From positions 1,302,001 through 1,366,000 of the forward strand of contig NZ_JAQLOI010000001.1 in the NCBI RefSeq assembly GCF_028204155.1: a DNA stretch of 64,000 nt, in the 5' to 3' direction. Numbering within the stretch: the first letter of the stretch is position 1; every line of letters begins with the position of its first letter. A program made the position numbers and the translations under genes. The stretch comes from Vibrio algarum. GTDB lineage: Bacteria > Pseudomonadota > Gammaproteobacteria > Enterobacterales > Vibrionaceae. Under the pieces are notes generated by a model that was given only the letters and a program-made list of their open reading frames with translations, made no database searches and was not told the origin of the DNA. Below, piece after piece: positions 8,969 to 17,756 of the stretch.

Positions 8969-8984
8969 TGGACTAATTTTTGCA
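8969..8984 (+). promoter_or_regulatory. Sigma-54 (-24/-12) promoter upstream of flhA
   Basis: TGGACTAATTTTTGCA has GG and GC at exact RpoN spacing and differs from the fliK-upstream site at a single base. The predicted start is near 8996, about 48 bp before the flhA ATG. In Vibrio the flhA operon belongs to the sigma-54/FlrC class; the site assignment is inference. Confidence 0.7.
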
Positions 8985-9043
8985 TAGTAACAGCAAAGTG
9001 TTGATTTATTTCCTTTTCAATCAAAATTGAAGCCTTGCTATTT

Positions 9044-11137
9044 ATGAAGTTTAACCTGCCATTTTCAGAAAGAATACCTTCGATACCGGTTAAAGCAATC
9101 CCTGCTATAGGTGCGCCGATAATCGTTCTATCGACATTAGGAATGGTAGTTTTACCGATACCGCCATTTCTACTCGATCTGTTTTTTACTTTTAATATTG
9201 CACTGTCAATGGTGGTATTACTGGTAACCATTTATACCCGAAGACCATTAGATTTTGCTGCGTTTCCTACTGTGCTGCTAGTGGCTACTCTACTTCGACT
9301 TGCCTTGAATGTCGCGTCAACTCGAGTTGTTTTACTTTACGGGCATGAAGGTGGAGATGCAGCTGGTAGCGTGATTGAAGCATTTGGTAGTGTTGTCATT
9401 GGTGGTAATTATGCGGTTGGTTTAATCGTCTTCCTAATCCTGATGATTATTAACTTTATGGTAGTAACAAAAGGTGCGGGCCGTATTTCTGAAGTAAGTG
9501 CTCGCTTTACCTTAGATGCATTGCCAGGTAAGCAAATGGCAATCGATGCTGATTTAAATTCAGGATTGATTGACCAGGAAGCAGCAAGAACCCGACGTTT
9601 TGAAGTGACTAAAGAAGCCGACTTCTATGGTTCCATGGATGGTGCATCCAAATTCGTTAAAGGGGATGCTATTGCCGGTATCTTAATCCTCTTCATCAAT
9701 ATTATCGGTGGTTTGATCATCGGTATGTTGCAGTTTGATTTGTCTTTTCAAGATGCAATTAAGATCTACACACTGTTAACGATAGGTGATGGTTTGGTTG
9801 CTCAGATACCGTCATTATTGCTATCGATAGGTGCTGCTATCATGGTAACTCGTCAAAACACCGACGAGGATATGGGGCAGGAAATGGTCTTCCAACTGTT
9901 CGATAACCCTAAGGCTTTGATGATTACAGCTGGCATCATGGGAGTTATGGGTGTTGTTCCAGGTATGCCTCATTTTGCGTTTTTGCTATTGAGTTTTTTA
10001 GCAAGTGGAGGAGCATATTACCTATACCGTAAACAGAAAAATGAGGCCGACAAAAAGAACTTACCTGTCGTTAAAGAGCCAGAAAACGCACCTCAAAAAG
10101 AGCTATCTTGGGACGATGTTCAACCTGTTGATATTATTGGGCTAGAGGTAGGGTATCGACTTATTCCAATGGTAGACAAAGAGCAAGGTGGTGAGTTGCT
10201 CGATAGGGTTAAAGGGGTTCGTAAAAAGCTTTCTCAAGACTTTGGATTTCTAATACCCGCAGTACATATCCGTGATAACTTGGAATTGACACCAAACAGT
10301 TACCGAATCACCTTAATGGGTGTTGCTGTTGGTGAAGCAGAAATTCGCCCAGATCAAGAGTTAGCAATAAATCCAGGCCAAGTTTACGGTATGGTTGAAG
10401 GGGAGCCGACAATGGACCCTGCATTTGGATTAGAGGCGGTTTGGATTAAAGAAGATCGACGAGAGCATGCTCAAGCGCTCGGCTATACGGTAGTGGACTC
10501 CGCTACAGTATTAGCCACTCATTTAAGTCAACTTTTGACGAATAATGCTTCTCAACTCATTGGACATGAAGAAGTGCAGAACTTGCTAGAGATGCTGGGA
10601 CGCTCGGCTCCTAAATTGGTTGAAGGTTTTGTCCCTGAGCAACTACCGTTAGGCGCGCTTGTAAAAGTACTTCAAAACTTGCTGAATGAAGCTATCCCAA
10701 TCAGGGATATCCGAACCATCGTTCAGACTCTTTCTGAATATGCGAGTAAGAGTCAAGAACCTGACATTTTAACTGCAGCAGTTCGCATCGCGCTTAAACG
10801 TCTTATTGTTCAAGAAATCAATGGGATAGAGCCTGAGTTACCTGTCATTACTCTTATTCCTGAGCTGGAACAAATATTGCATCAAACTATGCAGGCATCC
10901 GGTGGTGAGTCTACTGGAATTGAACCAGGGTTAGCAGAGAGGTTACAGTCTTCTTTAAGTCAAGCAACCCAAGAACAAGAATTGAAAGGCGAGCCTGCTG
11001 TATTACTCACATCAGGTGTGTTAAGAACGACATTGGCTAAGTTTGTTAAGAACACGATTCCTAATTTAAGGGTATTGTCTTATCAAGAGATTCCCGACGA
11101 GAAACAGATTAGAATAGTACAAGCGGTGGGTAATTAA
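9044..11137 (+). CDS. flhA: FlhA, flagellar export gate protein
   Basis: 697 residues from ATG 9044. An in-frame TTG at 9035 is possible, but MKFNLPFSERIP is the usual Vibrio start. Eight membrane helices occupy the first half, including the FHIPEP-type signature TLDALPGKQMAIDADLNSGL, and a large cytoplasmic domain binds chaperone-substrate complexes. The tail includes LIPELEQILHQTMQ. It heads the flhA-flhF-flhG-fliA unit behind a sigma-54-type promoter. Confidence 0.97.
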   Translation: MKFNLPFSERIPSIPVKAIPAIGAPIIVLSTLGMVVLPIPPFLLDLFFTFNIALSMVVLLVTIYTRRPLDFAAFPTVLLVATLLRLALNVASTRVVLLYGHEGGDAAGSVIEAFGSVVIGGNYAVGLIVFLILMIINFMVVTKGAGRISEVSARFTLDALPGKQMAIDADLNSGLIDQEAARTRRFEVTKEADFYGSMDGASKFVKGDAIAGILILFINIIGGLIIGMLQFDLSFQDAIKIYTLLTIGDGLVAQIPSLLLSIGAAIMVTRQNTDEDMGQEMVFQLFDNPKALMITAGIMGVMGVVPGMPHFAFLLLSFLASGGAYYLYRKQKNEADKKNLPVVKEPENAPQKELSWDDVQPVDIIGLEVGYRLIPMVDKEQGGELLDRVKGVRKKLSQDFGFLIPAVHIRDNLELTPNSYRITLMGVAVGEAEIRPDQELAINPGQVYGMVEGEPTMDPAFGLEAVWIKEDRREHAQALGYTVVDSATVLATHLSQLLTNNASQLIGHEEVQNLLEMLGRSAPKLVEGFVPEQLPLGALVKVLQNLLNEAIPIRDIRTIVQTLSEYASKSQEPDILTAAVRIALKRLIVQEINGIEPELPVITLIPELEQILHQTMQASGGESTGIEPGLAERLQSSLSQATQEQELKGEPAVLLTSGVLRTTLAKFVKNTIPNLRVLSYQEIPDEKQIRIVQAVGN

Positions 11138-11197
11138 CCTGTTGAGTCTTAACTCAAATAATAAGCGTGCTACGCCAATAAACCTTGGACGAATACA

Positions 11198-12697
11198 TTG
11201 AAGATAAAACGATTTTTTGCCAAAGATATGAGATTAGCTCTGCTTCAAGTGAAAGAAGAACTTGGATCTGAAGCCGTAATCATGTCTAACAAAAAGGTAG
11301 CGGGTGGGGTAGAAATTGTAGCGGCTATTGATGGTGAACCAACAGATAGAACCGCTTCTCAAGGTGGTTCTCGTGTACAGTCACGTTATGAAGCCAGTTC
11401 AACTAGAACAGATAACCGTCAGTATGAGCGTGATTTACAAGATGACCGCGTGAGTTTGCAAAGTAATGCTTCATCTGCCTCTGGTTCAACGACTAAACGC
11501 TTTGCAAATATGCTTAAGCAATATAGCCGTAGCGACGAAGATAGTGGGTCTAGAACAACAGAAGCCGATTCACTTTCAGCATTATTAAAGCGGCAATCAG
11601 ACCCTCAGAAAACCACGCCAGAATCACCAAGAGGTGTGATTTCTTCATCTCTCGCACAAGATTCTGGATTAGCGAAGCTTATTTCTGATGATTCTCGAAA
11701 TCCCAGACCGGCACCAAAGCTCGATCCTACCCGATATGACCGTCAACGCGGACAATCTGAAATGGGAGAGGAAACCAATCAAGAGCTTAACTCAATGAGA
11801 GAAGAAATGATGTCTATACGCCGTCTTCTCGAGCACCAAGTTTCGGGGTTAATGTGGCAGGAGGTTGAGCGTAGAGAACCTTTGAGAGCGATGTTAATAA
11901 AGCGACTAGAAAGAATGGGATTATCTTCTGATCTGGCAGACCAACTCGCTTGTTATATTTCAGAAGATACGCCGCCAGCTCAAGCATGGAAAGAGCTGTT
12001 ATCTTTGGTGTCGGATCAAGTTGTAGTAACAAAAACGGACATACTTAAGCGCGGAGGCGTTGTTGCATTGCTTGGGCCAACTGGCGTTGGTAAAACAACG
12101 ACCATCGCAAAATTAGCTGCTCGAGCCGCAATGGAATATGGCCCAGATAACGTCGCTTTGGTGACAACAGACACATTTAGAATTGGTGCACATGAACAAC
12201 TCGCTATTTATGGTAGGATTATGGGTTGCCCAGTTAAAATAGCGAAAGATTCCGATGAGTTAGCCGAAGTAATCTATCAGTTACGTAATCGCAGATTGGT
12301 TTTAGTCGATACCGCGGGAATGGGCCAACGTGATGTGCGTTTAACCGAGCAATTGGATACGTTGATGCAGGACAGCGGATCGGTAATAAATAGTTATCTA
12401 GTTTTGCCTGCGACAGCACAACGAAGAGTATTACAAGAGACCATCGACCATTTTAAGCGTATACCTCTATCCGGGTGTATCCTAACTAAGATCGATGAAT
12501 CGTTAAGTTTAGGTGAATTTATAAGCGTTATAGTCCAGAACTCACTACCAGTAGCTTACGTGGCTAATGGTCAAAGGGTACCGGAAGACATAGTGATTGC
12601 TCAACCGAAGTATCTGGTTGCAAAAGCCAACGAGCTACTTGAGAAATCAACTGAAGATGAACCACACTACTGGACCAGTGAATCTGACGGATTCTGA
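11198..12697 (+). CDS. flhF: FlhF, SRP-like GTPase setting flagellar pole
   Basis: 499 residues from a TTG start (the KIKRFFAKDMRLALLQVKEE start is conserved). Domains: basic/low-complexity B domain (about 1-210), N domain, then the GTPase G domain with P-loop GPTGVGKTTTIAKLAARAA, DTFRIGAHEQL and DTAGMGQRD. FlhF is polar and recruits early flagellar parts in Vibrio; HubP, encoded 41 kb downstream, affects its partner FlhG. The TTG start may limit its level, since FlhF dosage controls flagellar number. Confidence 0.97.
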   Translation: MKIKRFFAKDMRLALLQVKEELGSEAVIMSNKKVAGGVEIVAAIDGEPTDRTASQGGSRVQSRYEASSTRTDNRQYERDLQDDRVSLQSNASSASGSTTKRFANMLKQYSRSDEDSGSRTTEADSLSALLKRQSDPQKTTPESPRGVISSSLAQDSGLAKLISDDSRNPRPAPKLDPTRYDRQRGQSEMGEETNQELNSMREEMMSIRRLLEHQVSGLMWQEVERREPLRAMLIKRLERMGLSSDLADQLACYISEDTPPAQAWKELLSLVSDQVVVTKTDILKRGGVVALLGPTGVGKTTTIAKLAARAAMEYGPDNVALVTTDTFRIGAHEQLAIYGRIMGCPVKIAKDSDELAEVIYQLRNRRLVLVDTAGMGQRDVRLTEQLDTLMQDSGSVINSYLVLPATAQRRVLQETIDHFKRIPLSGCILTKIDESLSLGEFISVIVQNSLPVAYVANGQRVPEDIVIAQPKYLVAKANELLEKSTEDEPHYWTSESDGF

Positions 12698-12710
12698 GTG
12701 ACGATAGATT

Positions 12711-13598
12711 ATGACAGACAATAATATACATGACCAAGCAAGCGGCTTGCGCCGACTGACTCAACCGACTCTAACCAAGGTGATTTCCGTCACTGGAGGT
12801 AAAGGTGGCGTTGGCAAGTCTAATGTTACATTGAGCTTAGCTATATCAATGGCTCGTCAAGGGAAGAAAGTCATGGTTTTAGACGCCGACCTTGGTTTAG
12901 CAAATGTAGATATCATGCTTGGTCTTAGAGTTAAACGAAACTTAGGTCATGTATTGGCTGGTGAATGTGAACTAAAAGATGCGATGGTCGAAGGACCACA
13001 TGGAATAAAGATAATTCCGGCAACCTCAGGTACACAAAGTATGACAGAATTGAGTCATGCTCAGCATGCCGGATTAATACGCGCGTTTGGTTCTTTGGAA
13101 GAAGAAATCGACGTATTATTAATAGATACAGCTGCCGGTATTTCCGATATGGTAGTTAGTTTTTCGCGTGCAGCTCAAGATGTTTTGGTTGTGGTGTGCG
13201 ATGAACCCACTTCTATTACAGATGCGTATGCCCTTATAAAACTTCTCAGTCGGGAGCACGGTGTACAGCGATTTAAAATCGTAGCCAACATGGTTAGGAG
13301 CTACCGAGAGGGGCGAGAATTGTTTGCAAAGTTGACCTTGGTCACAGAACGCTTCTTGAATGTTAGTATTGAGCTCGTCGCATGTGTCCCTTTAGATGAT
13401 AAAGTACGACAATCTGTAAAGAAACAGAGAATCGTCGTTGATGCGTACCCACGTTCACCGGCGGCTTTAGCTTTAAGCTCATTAGCGAATAAAGCACTAA
13501 CTTGGCCGATACCTAAAACACCTAGCGGCCATTTAGAGTTTTTTGTTGAAAGACTATTAAATAAACGTGAACCGGTAGGGGAATCATTTGGTGAATAA
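12711..13598 (+). CDS. flhG: FlhG (FleN), MinD/ParA-like flagellar number regulator
   Basis: 295 residues with the deviant Walker A motif VTGGKGGVGKSNVTLSLA and switch regions DADLGLANVDIMLGL and LLIDTAAGISDMVV. It is a P-loop ATPase that counters FlhF and limits polar flagella to one; HubP is a known polar partner in Vibrio. The N-terminal segment before the P loop (residues 1-20, with SGLRRLTQ) resembles the activator helix that stimulates FlhF. The stop overlaps fliA by 8 bp. Confidence 0.96.
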   Translation: MTDNNIHDQASGLRRLTQPTLTKVISVTGGKGGVGKSNVTLSLAISMARQGKKVMVLDADLGLANVDIMLGLRVKRNLGHVLAGECELKDAMVEGPHGIKIIPATSGTQSMTELSHAQHAGLIRAFGSLEEEIDVLLIDTAAGISDMVVSFSRAAQDVLVVVCDEPTSITDAYALIKLLSREHGVQRFKIVANMVRSYREGRELFAKLTLVTERFLNVSIELVACVPLDDKVRQSVKKQRIVVDAYPRSPAALALSSLANKALTWPIPKTPSGHLEFFVERLLNKREPVGESFGE

Positions 13599-14325
13599 GG
13601 CGCTTACTTATGACCAGCATGCAAATGTAAATAGCCAAAAATCTTTTTTGGAGCAATATTCGAATTTGGTCAAACGTATCGCGCATCACTTAATGGGGCG
13701 TTTACCGCCTAGCGTTCAAGTCGACGATTTAATCCAAGCGGGTATGATTGGCCTTTTAGAAGCCCAACAAAACTACGACAATTCAAAAGGGGCGAGCTTC
13801 GAAACCTACGCCGGAATAAGAATTCGTGGCTCTATGCTAGATGAAGTTCGTAAAGGTGATTGGGTTCCTCGATCAGTTCATCGAAATAATCGCACAATTA
13901 ATCAAGCAATAAATGAATTAGAGGCTCAACTTTCTCGAGACCCTGCCGATATAGAAGTTGCTAAACACTTAAATATGACCATAGAGCAGTACCACGCTGC
14001 ATTATCGGACATAAATTGTTCGCGTTTAGTCGGTATAGAGGACTTGGGTGTATCTGAAGATGTGATCTCTACCCACGAAGATTCTTACTCAAATACGCCA
14101 TTTCAAGGCGTTGCCGACGAGAATTTTCGTAATGCTTTGATCGATTCGATCAAAACGTTACCAGAAAGAGAAGCATTGGTTCTTTCTCTTTATTATGATG
14201 AAGAACTAAACCTAAAAGAAATTGGAGAAGTGTTGGGTGTTAGCGAATCTCGCGTCAGCCAAATACACAGCCAATCTATGCAACGTTTACGCGCAAAATT
14301 AAGCGAGTGGACAAAAGAAGACTAA
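13591..14325 (+). CDS. fliA: FliA, flagellar sigma factor (sigma-28)
   Basis: About 244 residues from GTG 13591 (MNKALTYDQH, the usual Vibrio start); a TTG one codon earlier is less likely. Sigma-70 regions 2 (VDDLIQAGMIGLLEA), 3 and 4 (ALVLSLYYDEELNLKEIGEV, then SRVSQIHSQSMQRL) are intact. It directs late flagellar genes such as flagellins and motor genes, and is held by FlgM until hook completion. It overlaps flhG and precedes cheY, as in other Vibrio. Confidence 0.97.
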   Translation: MNKALTYDQHANVNSQKSFLEQYSNLVKRIAHHLMGRLPPSVQVDDLIQAGMIGLLEAQQNYDNSKGASFETYAGIRIRGSMLDEVRKGDWVPRSVHRNNRTINQAINELEAQLSRDPADIEVAKHLNMTIEQYHAALSDINCSRLVGIEDLGVSEDVISTHEDSYSNTPFQGVADENFRNALIDSIKTLPEREALVLSLYYDEELNLKEIGEVLGVSESRVSQIHSQSMQRLRAKLSEWTKED

Positions 14326-14356
14326 TACACTGAATTGAACCTCAGTGGAGGTAATT

Positions 14357-14737
14357 TTGAATAAAAACATGAAGATCCTCATTGTTGACGATTTCTCAAC
14401 AATGCGCCGTATAGTTAAGAACCTTTTACGTGATTTGGGTTTCAATAACACCCAAGAAGCCGATGATGGTTTGACCGCGCTGCCCATGCTTAAGAAAGGT
14501 GAGTTTGATTTTGTAGTAACTGATTGGAATATGCCAGGTATGCAAGGTATCGATCTACTTAAGAATATTCGAGCCGACGCAGAACTAAAGCACTTACCTG
14601 TTTTGATGATCACTGCTGAAGCAAAGCGTGAACAGATTATCGAAGCAGCGCAAGCGGGCGTGAATGGCTACATTGTTAAACCATTTACCGCTGCGACTTT
14701 GAAAGAGAAACTTGACAAGATATTTGAGCGTTTATAA
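14357..14737 (+). CDS. cheY: CheY, chemotaxis response regulator
   Basis: 126 residues from TTG 14357, chosen because GGAGG at 14347-14351 sits 5 bp upstream. A longer GTG-initiated form from 14345 would read through that site. Receiver residues are complete: D11/D12, phospho-acceptor D56 (VVTDWNMPG), T86 and K108 (IVKPF). CheY-P binds the FliM N-terminal peptide and is dephosphorylated by the adjacent CheZ. The sequence matches the motility CheY (CheY3 type) of Vibrio. Confidence 0.96.
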   Translation: MNKNMKILIVDDFSTMRRIVKNLLRDLGFNNTQEADDGLTALPMLKKGEFDFVVTDWNMPGMQGIDLLKNIRADAELKHLPVLMITAEAKREQIIEAAQAGVNGYIVKPFTAATLKEKLDKIFERL

Positions 14738-14788
14738 GTCGTTTTACGCAAATGACGCATAATAAATAGCGTAGATAGGACTTTCAGC

Positions 14789-15508
14789 ATGATTTCATTA
14801 GAACAAGCGCACAAAATCGTTGCTCTACTTGAAGATGGCAAGCAAGAAGATGCTAACGACATTGTAATGTCTATTTTACAAGGAAGAGAAAACCCCATTG
14901 TAAATGAGGTTGGTGCTTTGACACGCGATCTTCATACTGCACTTGATCAGTTTAAATTTGATCCTCGAATGAGTGTCATTGCAAATGAAGAGATACCAGA
15001 TGCGCGTGATAGGCTCGAGTACGTCATGGCCAAGACTGAACTCGCAGCAAACAAAACTATGGATGCGGTTGAGCGTTCTTTACCTATCGCGGACAAACTC
15101 CATGAAAGCTTGCTCCAAGTAAGGCCAACATGGAACGAATTAATGAAAGGCCGAATAGAGCTATCGGAATTCAAATCGCTTTGCCTTCATATTGATGATT
15201 TACTTTCTCAAGTAGAAGGCGATAGCACAGAGCTTCGTAGCCAATTAACTGAAATTTTGATGGCACAGGATTTTCAAGATCTTACAGGACAAATAATAAC
15301 TCGAGTAATAACACTTGTTCGTGAGGTTGAAGAGAGATTAGTCGATATATTAACCGCATTTGGGGTGGAAAATATCAACGAAGAATCTGAAGTTACTAAG
15401 AAATCATCTTCCGAGGCAGAAGGACCAATAATAAATCCTCACGAACGGGAAGATGCGGTTTCATCTCAGGACGATGTCGATGACTTATTATCGAGTCTTG
15501 GATTCTAA
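14789..15508 (+). CDS. cheZ: CheZ, CheY-P phosphatase
   Basis: 239 residues, mostly long helices. The active region is QDFQDLTGQIITRVI, which carries the conserved D and Q. The extreme C terminus, SQDDVDDLLSSLGF, is the CheY-binding helix known from E. coli CheZ. It forms a dimeric four-helix bundle that removes phosphate from CheY-P. It lies between cheY and cheA, 9 bp before cheA. Confidence 0.97.
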   Translation: MISLEQAHKIVALLEDGKQEDANDIVMSILQGRENPIVNEVGALTRDLHTALDQFKFDPRMSVIANEEIPDARDRLEYVMAKTELAANKTMDAVERSLPIADKLHESLLQVRPTWNELMKGRIELSEFKSLCLHIDDLLSQVEGDSTELRSQLTEILMAQDFQDLTGQIITRVITLVREVEERLVDILTAFGVENINEESEVTKKSSSEAEGPIINPHEREDAVSSQDDVDDLLSSLGF

Positions 15509-15517
15509 GGGTAAACT

Positions 15518-17746
15518 ATGAGCTATGAATTAGACGAAGAAATTCTACAGGATTTTTTGGTAGAAGCCGGTGAAATACTAGAGTTGCTATCGGAGCAGCT
15601 GATTGAACTAGAAAATAATCCCGACGATAAAGAACTGTTAAACGCAATTTTTCGCGGCTTTCACACAGTAAAAGGTGGAGCTGGCTTCCTCTCATTAACA
15701 GAGCTTGTCGATGCGTGTCATGGTGCAGAGAACGTATTTGATATTTTAAGAAATGGTCAACGTTCTGTCACCGCAGAGTTAATGGATACTATTTTACAAT
15801 CGCTCGACGCAGTAAACGTGATGTTTTCTGCCGTGCAAAATGGCGAAGCTTTGACACCTGCTGATCCTGCAATAATTGCAGAGCTTCATCGTTTAAGCAG
15901 ACCAGCTAGCGAAGATGAAGTGGTGTCAGAAGCACCAGTTATTGAAGAGCCAGTTATCGAAGCGGCTCCAGAACCGATTATCGAAAGCCAACCAGTAGTA
16001 AGCAGTCAAAATGGTTCGTTGGACGATATTTCTCAAGATGAATTTGAGAAACTCCTCGATGAATTGCACGGTAAAGGTTCCGCTCCTGGAGCAAGTGCGA
16101 GTAGTTCAGAAACTCCAGCACCAGTAGCCCCAACACCAACGCCTGCTCCGGCTCCATCAACATCAGCAAGTGCTGGCGATATAACTGACGACGAATTTGA
16201 GAAGCTTCTTGATGAGTTGCACGGAAAGGGCAGTGCTCCTGGCAGTACTGAACCTACTCCTGTCGCGCCGGTGGCAAGTAGCCCCACGATTGATGAAGAC
16301 CTCATGTCTGATGACGAGTTTGAAAAACTGCTCGATGAATTACATGGCACAGGTAAGGGACCATCACCAGAAGAATTAGATGCAGCAACCAAACCGATAA
16401 CTGAGCAGCCTAAAGCCGTTCAACCAAATCCAACACCAGCACCTAAGGCAGTCGCACCCAAGCCAACTCCGGCAAAAGCACCAGTCAAAGCAACGGCTGC
16501 GGTTAAACAACCTGCACCTGAAAAAGCATCGCCTAAGGCAAATAAAGCCGCGGTTCAAAAACCGCAAGCTGAAGCAACGGTTCGTGTCGATACTTCGACG
16601 TTAGATATCATTATGAATATGGTAGGCGAGCTAGTATTGGTTCGAAATCGCTTAGTGAGTTTAGGTTTAAGTCGAAACGATGAAGAGATGTCTAAAGCTG
16701 TTGCTAACCTAGACATTGTTACCGCTGATCTTCAAGGTGCGGTAATGAAGACTAGAATGCAGCCAATCAAGAAAGTCTTTGGTCGATTCCCTCGCGTTGT
16801 TCGTGATTTAGCTCGAACGCTAAACAAGGACATTGTACTTGAGATGCGTGGTGAAGATACCGACTTAGATAAGAACTTGGTTGAGGCACTAGCTGATCCG
16901 CTTATTCACTTAGTCCGAAATTCTGTCGACCATGGTATTGAGATGCCAGATGCCCGTGAGAAATCGGGTAAATCTAGAACAGGTAAAGTAATATTGTCTG
17001 CTTCACAAGAAGGAGACCATATTGAGCTTGCTATTGTTGATGATGGCGGGGGTATGGAGCCAGATAAGCTTCGAGATATTGCTGTTAATCGCGGGTTAAT
17101 GGATGCGGAAGCGGCTTCTCGCTTAACAAACAAAGAGTGTTTTAACCTTATTTTTGCACCGGGCTTTTCTTCTAAAGAAAAAATTTCGGATATTTCCGGC
17201 CGTGGTGTAGGTATGGATGTGGTTAAAACAGCCATAAATACATTGAATGGTTCTGTAGATGTCGACTCTGAATTAGGCAAGGGGACAAAGATAACCATCA
17301 AAGTTCCGTTAACACTTGCTATCTTACCGACGCTTATGGTCGGTGTTTGTGACCAACCATTTGCACTACCGTTGGCCAGTGTAAATGAGATATTTAATTT
17401 AGATTTGACTAAGACCAACGTCGTTGATGGTCAGTTAACGATTATTGTCCGTGAAAAATCAATTCCACTTTTCTATTTACAAAATTGGTTAGTACCAAAG
17501 GCGGGCTCTGTCGATCAGCGTAAAGGTCACGGACATGTCGTTATTGTTCAATTAGGAAGTCAACGTGTTGGGTTTGTTGTTGATAATTTAATTGGCCAAG
17601 AGGAAGTGGTTATAAAACCATTAGATGAGTTATTACAAGGTACGCCAGGAATGGCGGGTGCTACGATAACCAGCGACGGTCATATTGCATTGATATTGGA
17701 TGTACCGAATTTATTGAAGCAGTACGCGATGCGTTCTCGCATGTAA
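15518..17746 (+). CDS. cheA: CheA, chemotaxis histidine kinase (P2-less, with three repeated motifs)
   Basis: 742 residues. P1 (1-105) has the phosphorylated H49 in FHTVKGGAGFL. P3 starts near 350 (MNMVGELVLVRNRL). The P4 ATP site shows N (HLVRNSVDHGIE), G1 (DDGGGM) and G2 (GRGVGMDVV) boxes, and P5 is CheW-like. Residues 130-345 are Pro/Ala-rich with no recognisable CheY-binding P2 fold. Instead they hold three copies of DEFEKLLDELHG at about 172-187, 223-238 and 264-279. This part corresponds to the LID region of Vibrio CheA, described as binding ParP and holding arrays at the pole. Confidence 0.97.
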   Translation: MSYELDEEILQDFLVEAGEILELLSEQLIELENNPDDKELLNAIFRGFHTVKGGAGFLSLTELVDACHGAENVFDILRNGQRSVTAELMDTILQSLDAVNVMFSAVQNGEALTPADPAIIAELHRLSRPASEDEVVSEAPVIEEPVIEAAPEPIIESQPVVSSQNGSLDDISQDEFEKLLDELHGKGSAPGASASSSETPAPVAPTPTPAPAPSTSASAGDITDDEFEKLLDELHGKGSAPGSTEPTPVAPVASSPTIDEDLMSDDEFEKLLDELHGTGKGPSPEELDAATKPITEQPKAVQPNPTPAPKAVAPKPTPAKAPVKATAAVKQPAPEKASPKANKAAVQKPQAEATVRVDTSTLDIIMNMVGELVLVRNRLVSLGLSRNDEEMSKAVANLDIVTADLQGAVMKTRMQPIKKVFGRFPRVVRDLARTLNKDIVLEMRGEDTDLDKNLVEALADPLIHLVRNSVDHGIEMPDAREKSGKSRTGKVILSASQEGDHIELAIVDDGGGMEPDKLRDIAVNRGLMDAEAASRLTNKECFNLIFAPGFSSKEKISDISGRGVGMDVVKTAINTLNGSVDVDSELGKGTKITIKVPLTLAILPTLMVGVCDQPFALPLASVNEIFNLDLTKTNVVDGQLTIIVREKSIPLFYLQNWLVPKAGSVDQRKGHGHVVIVQLGSQRVGFVVDNLIGQEEVVIKPLDELLQGTPGMAGATITSDGHIALILDVPNLLKQYAMRSRM
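16025..16354 (+). repeat. Three diverged copies of a 16-codon acidic motif inside cheA
   Basis: Copies of [ST]-[QD]-D-E-F-E-K-L-L-D-E-L-H-G-[KT]-G begin at bases 16031, 16184 and 16307 (residues 172, 223, 264). The protein repeats are nearly identical while synonymous codons differ (CTCCTC, CTTCTT, CTGCTC for LL), which points to selection on the peptide rather than recent DNA duplication. Confidence 0.85.
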
Positions 17747-17756
17747 GAAGGGTAAT

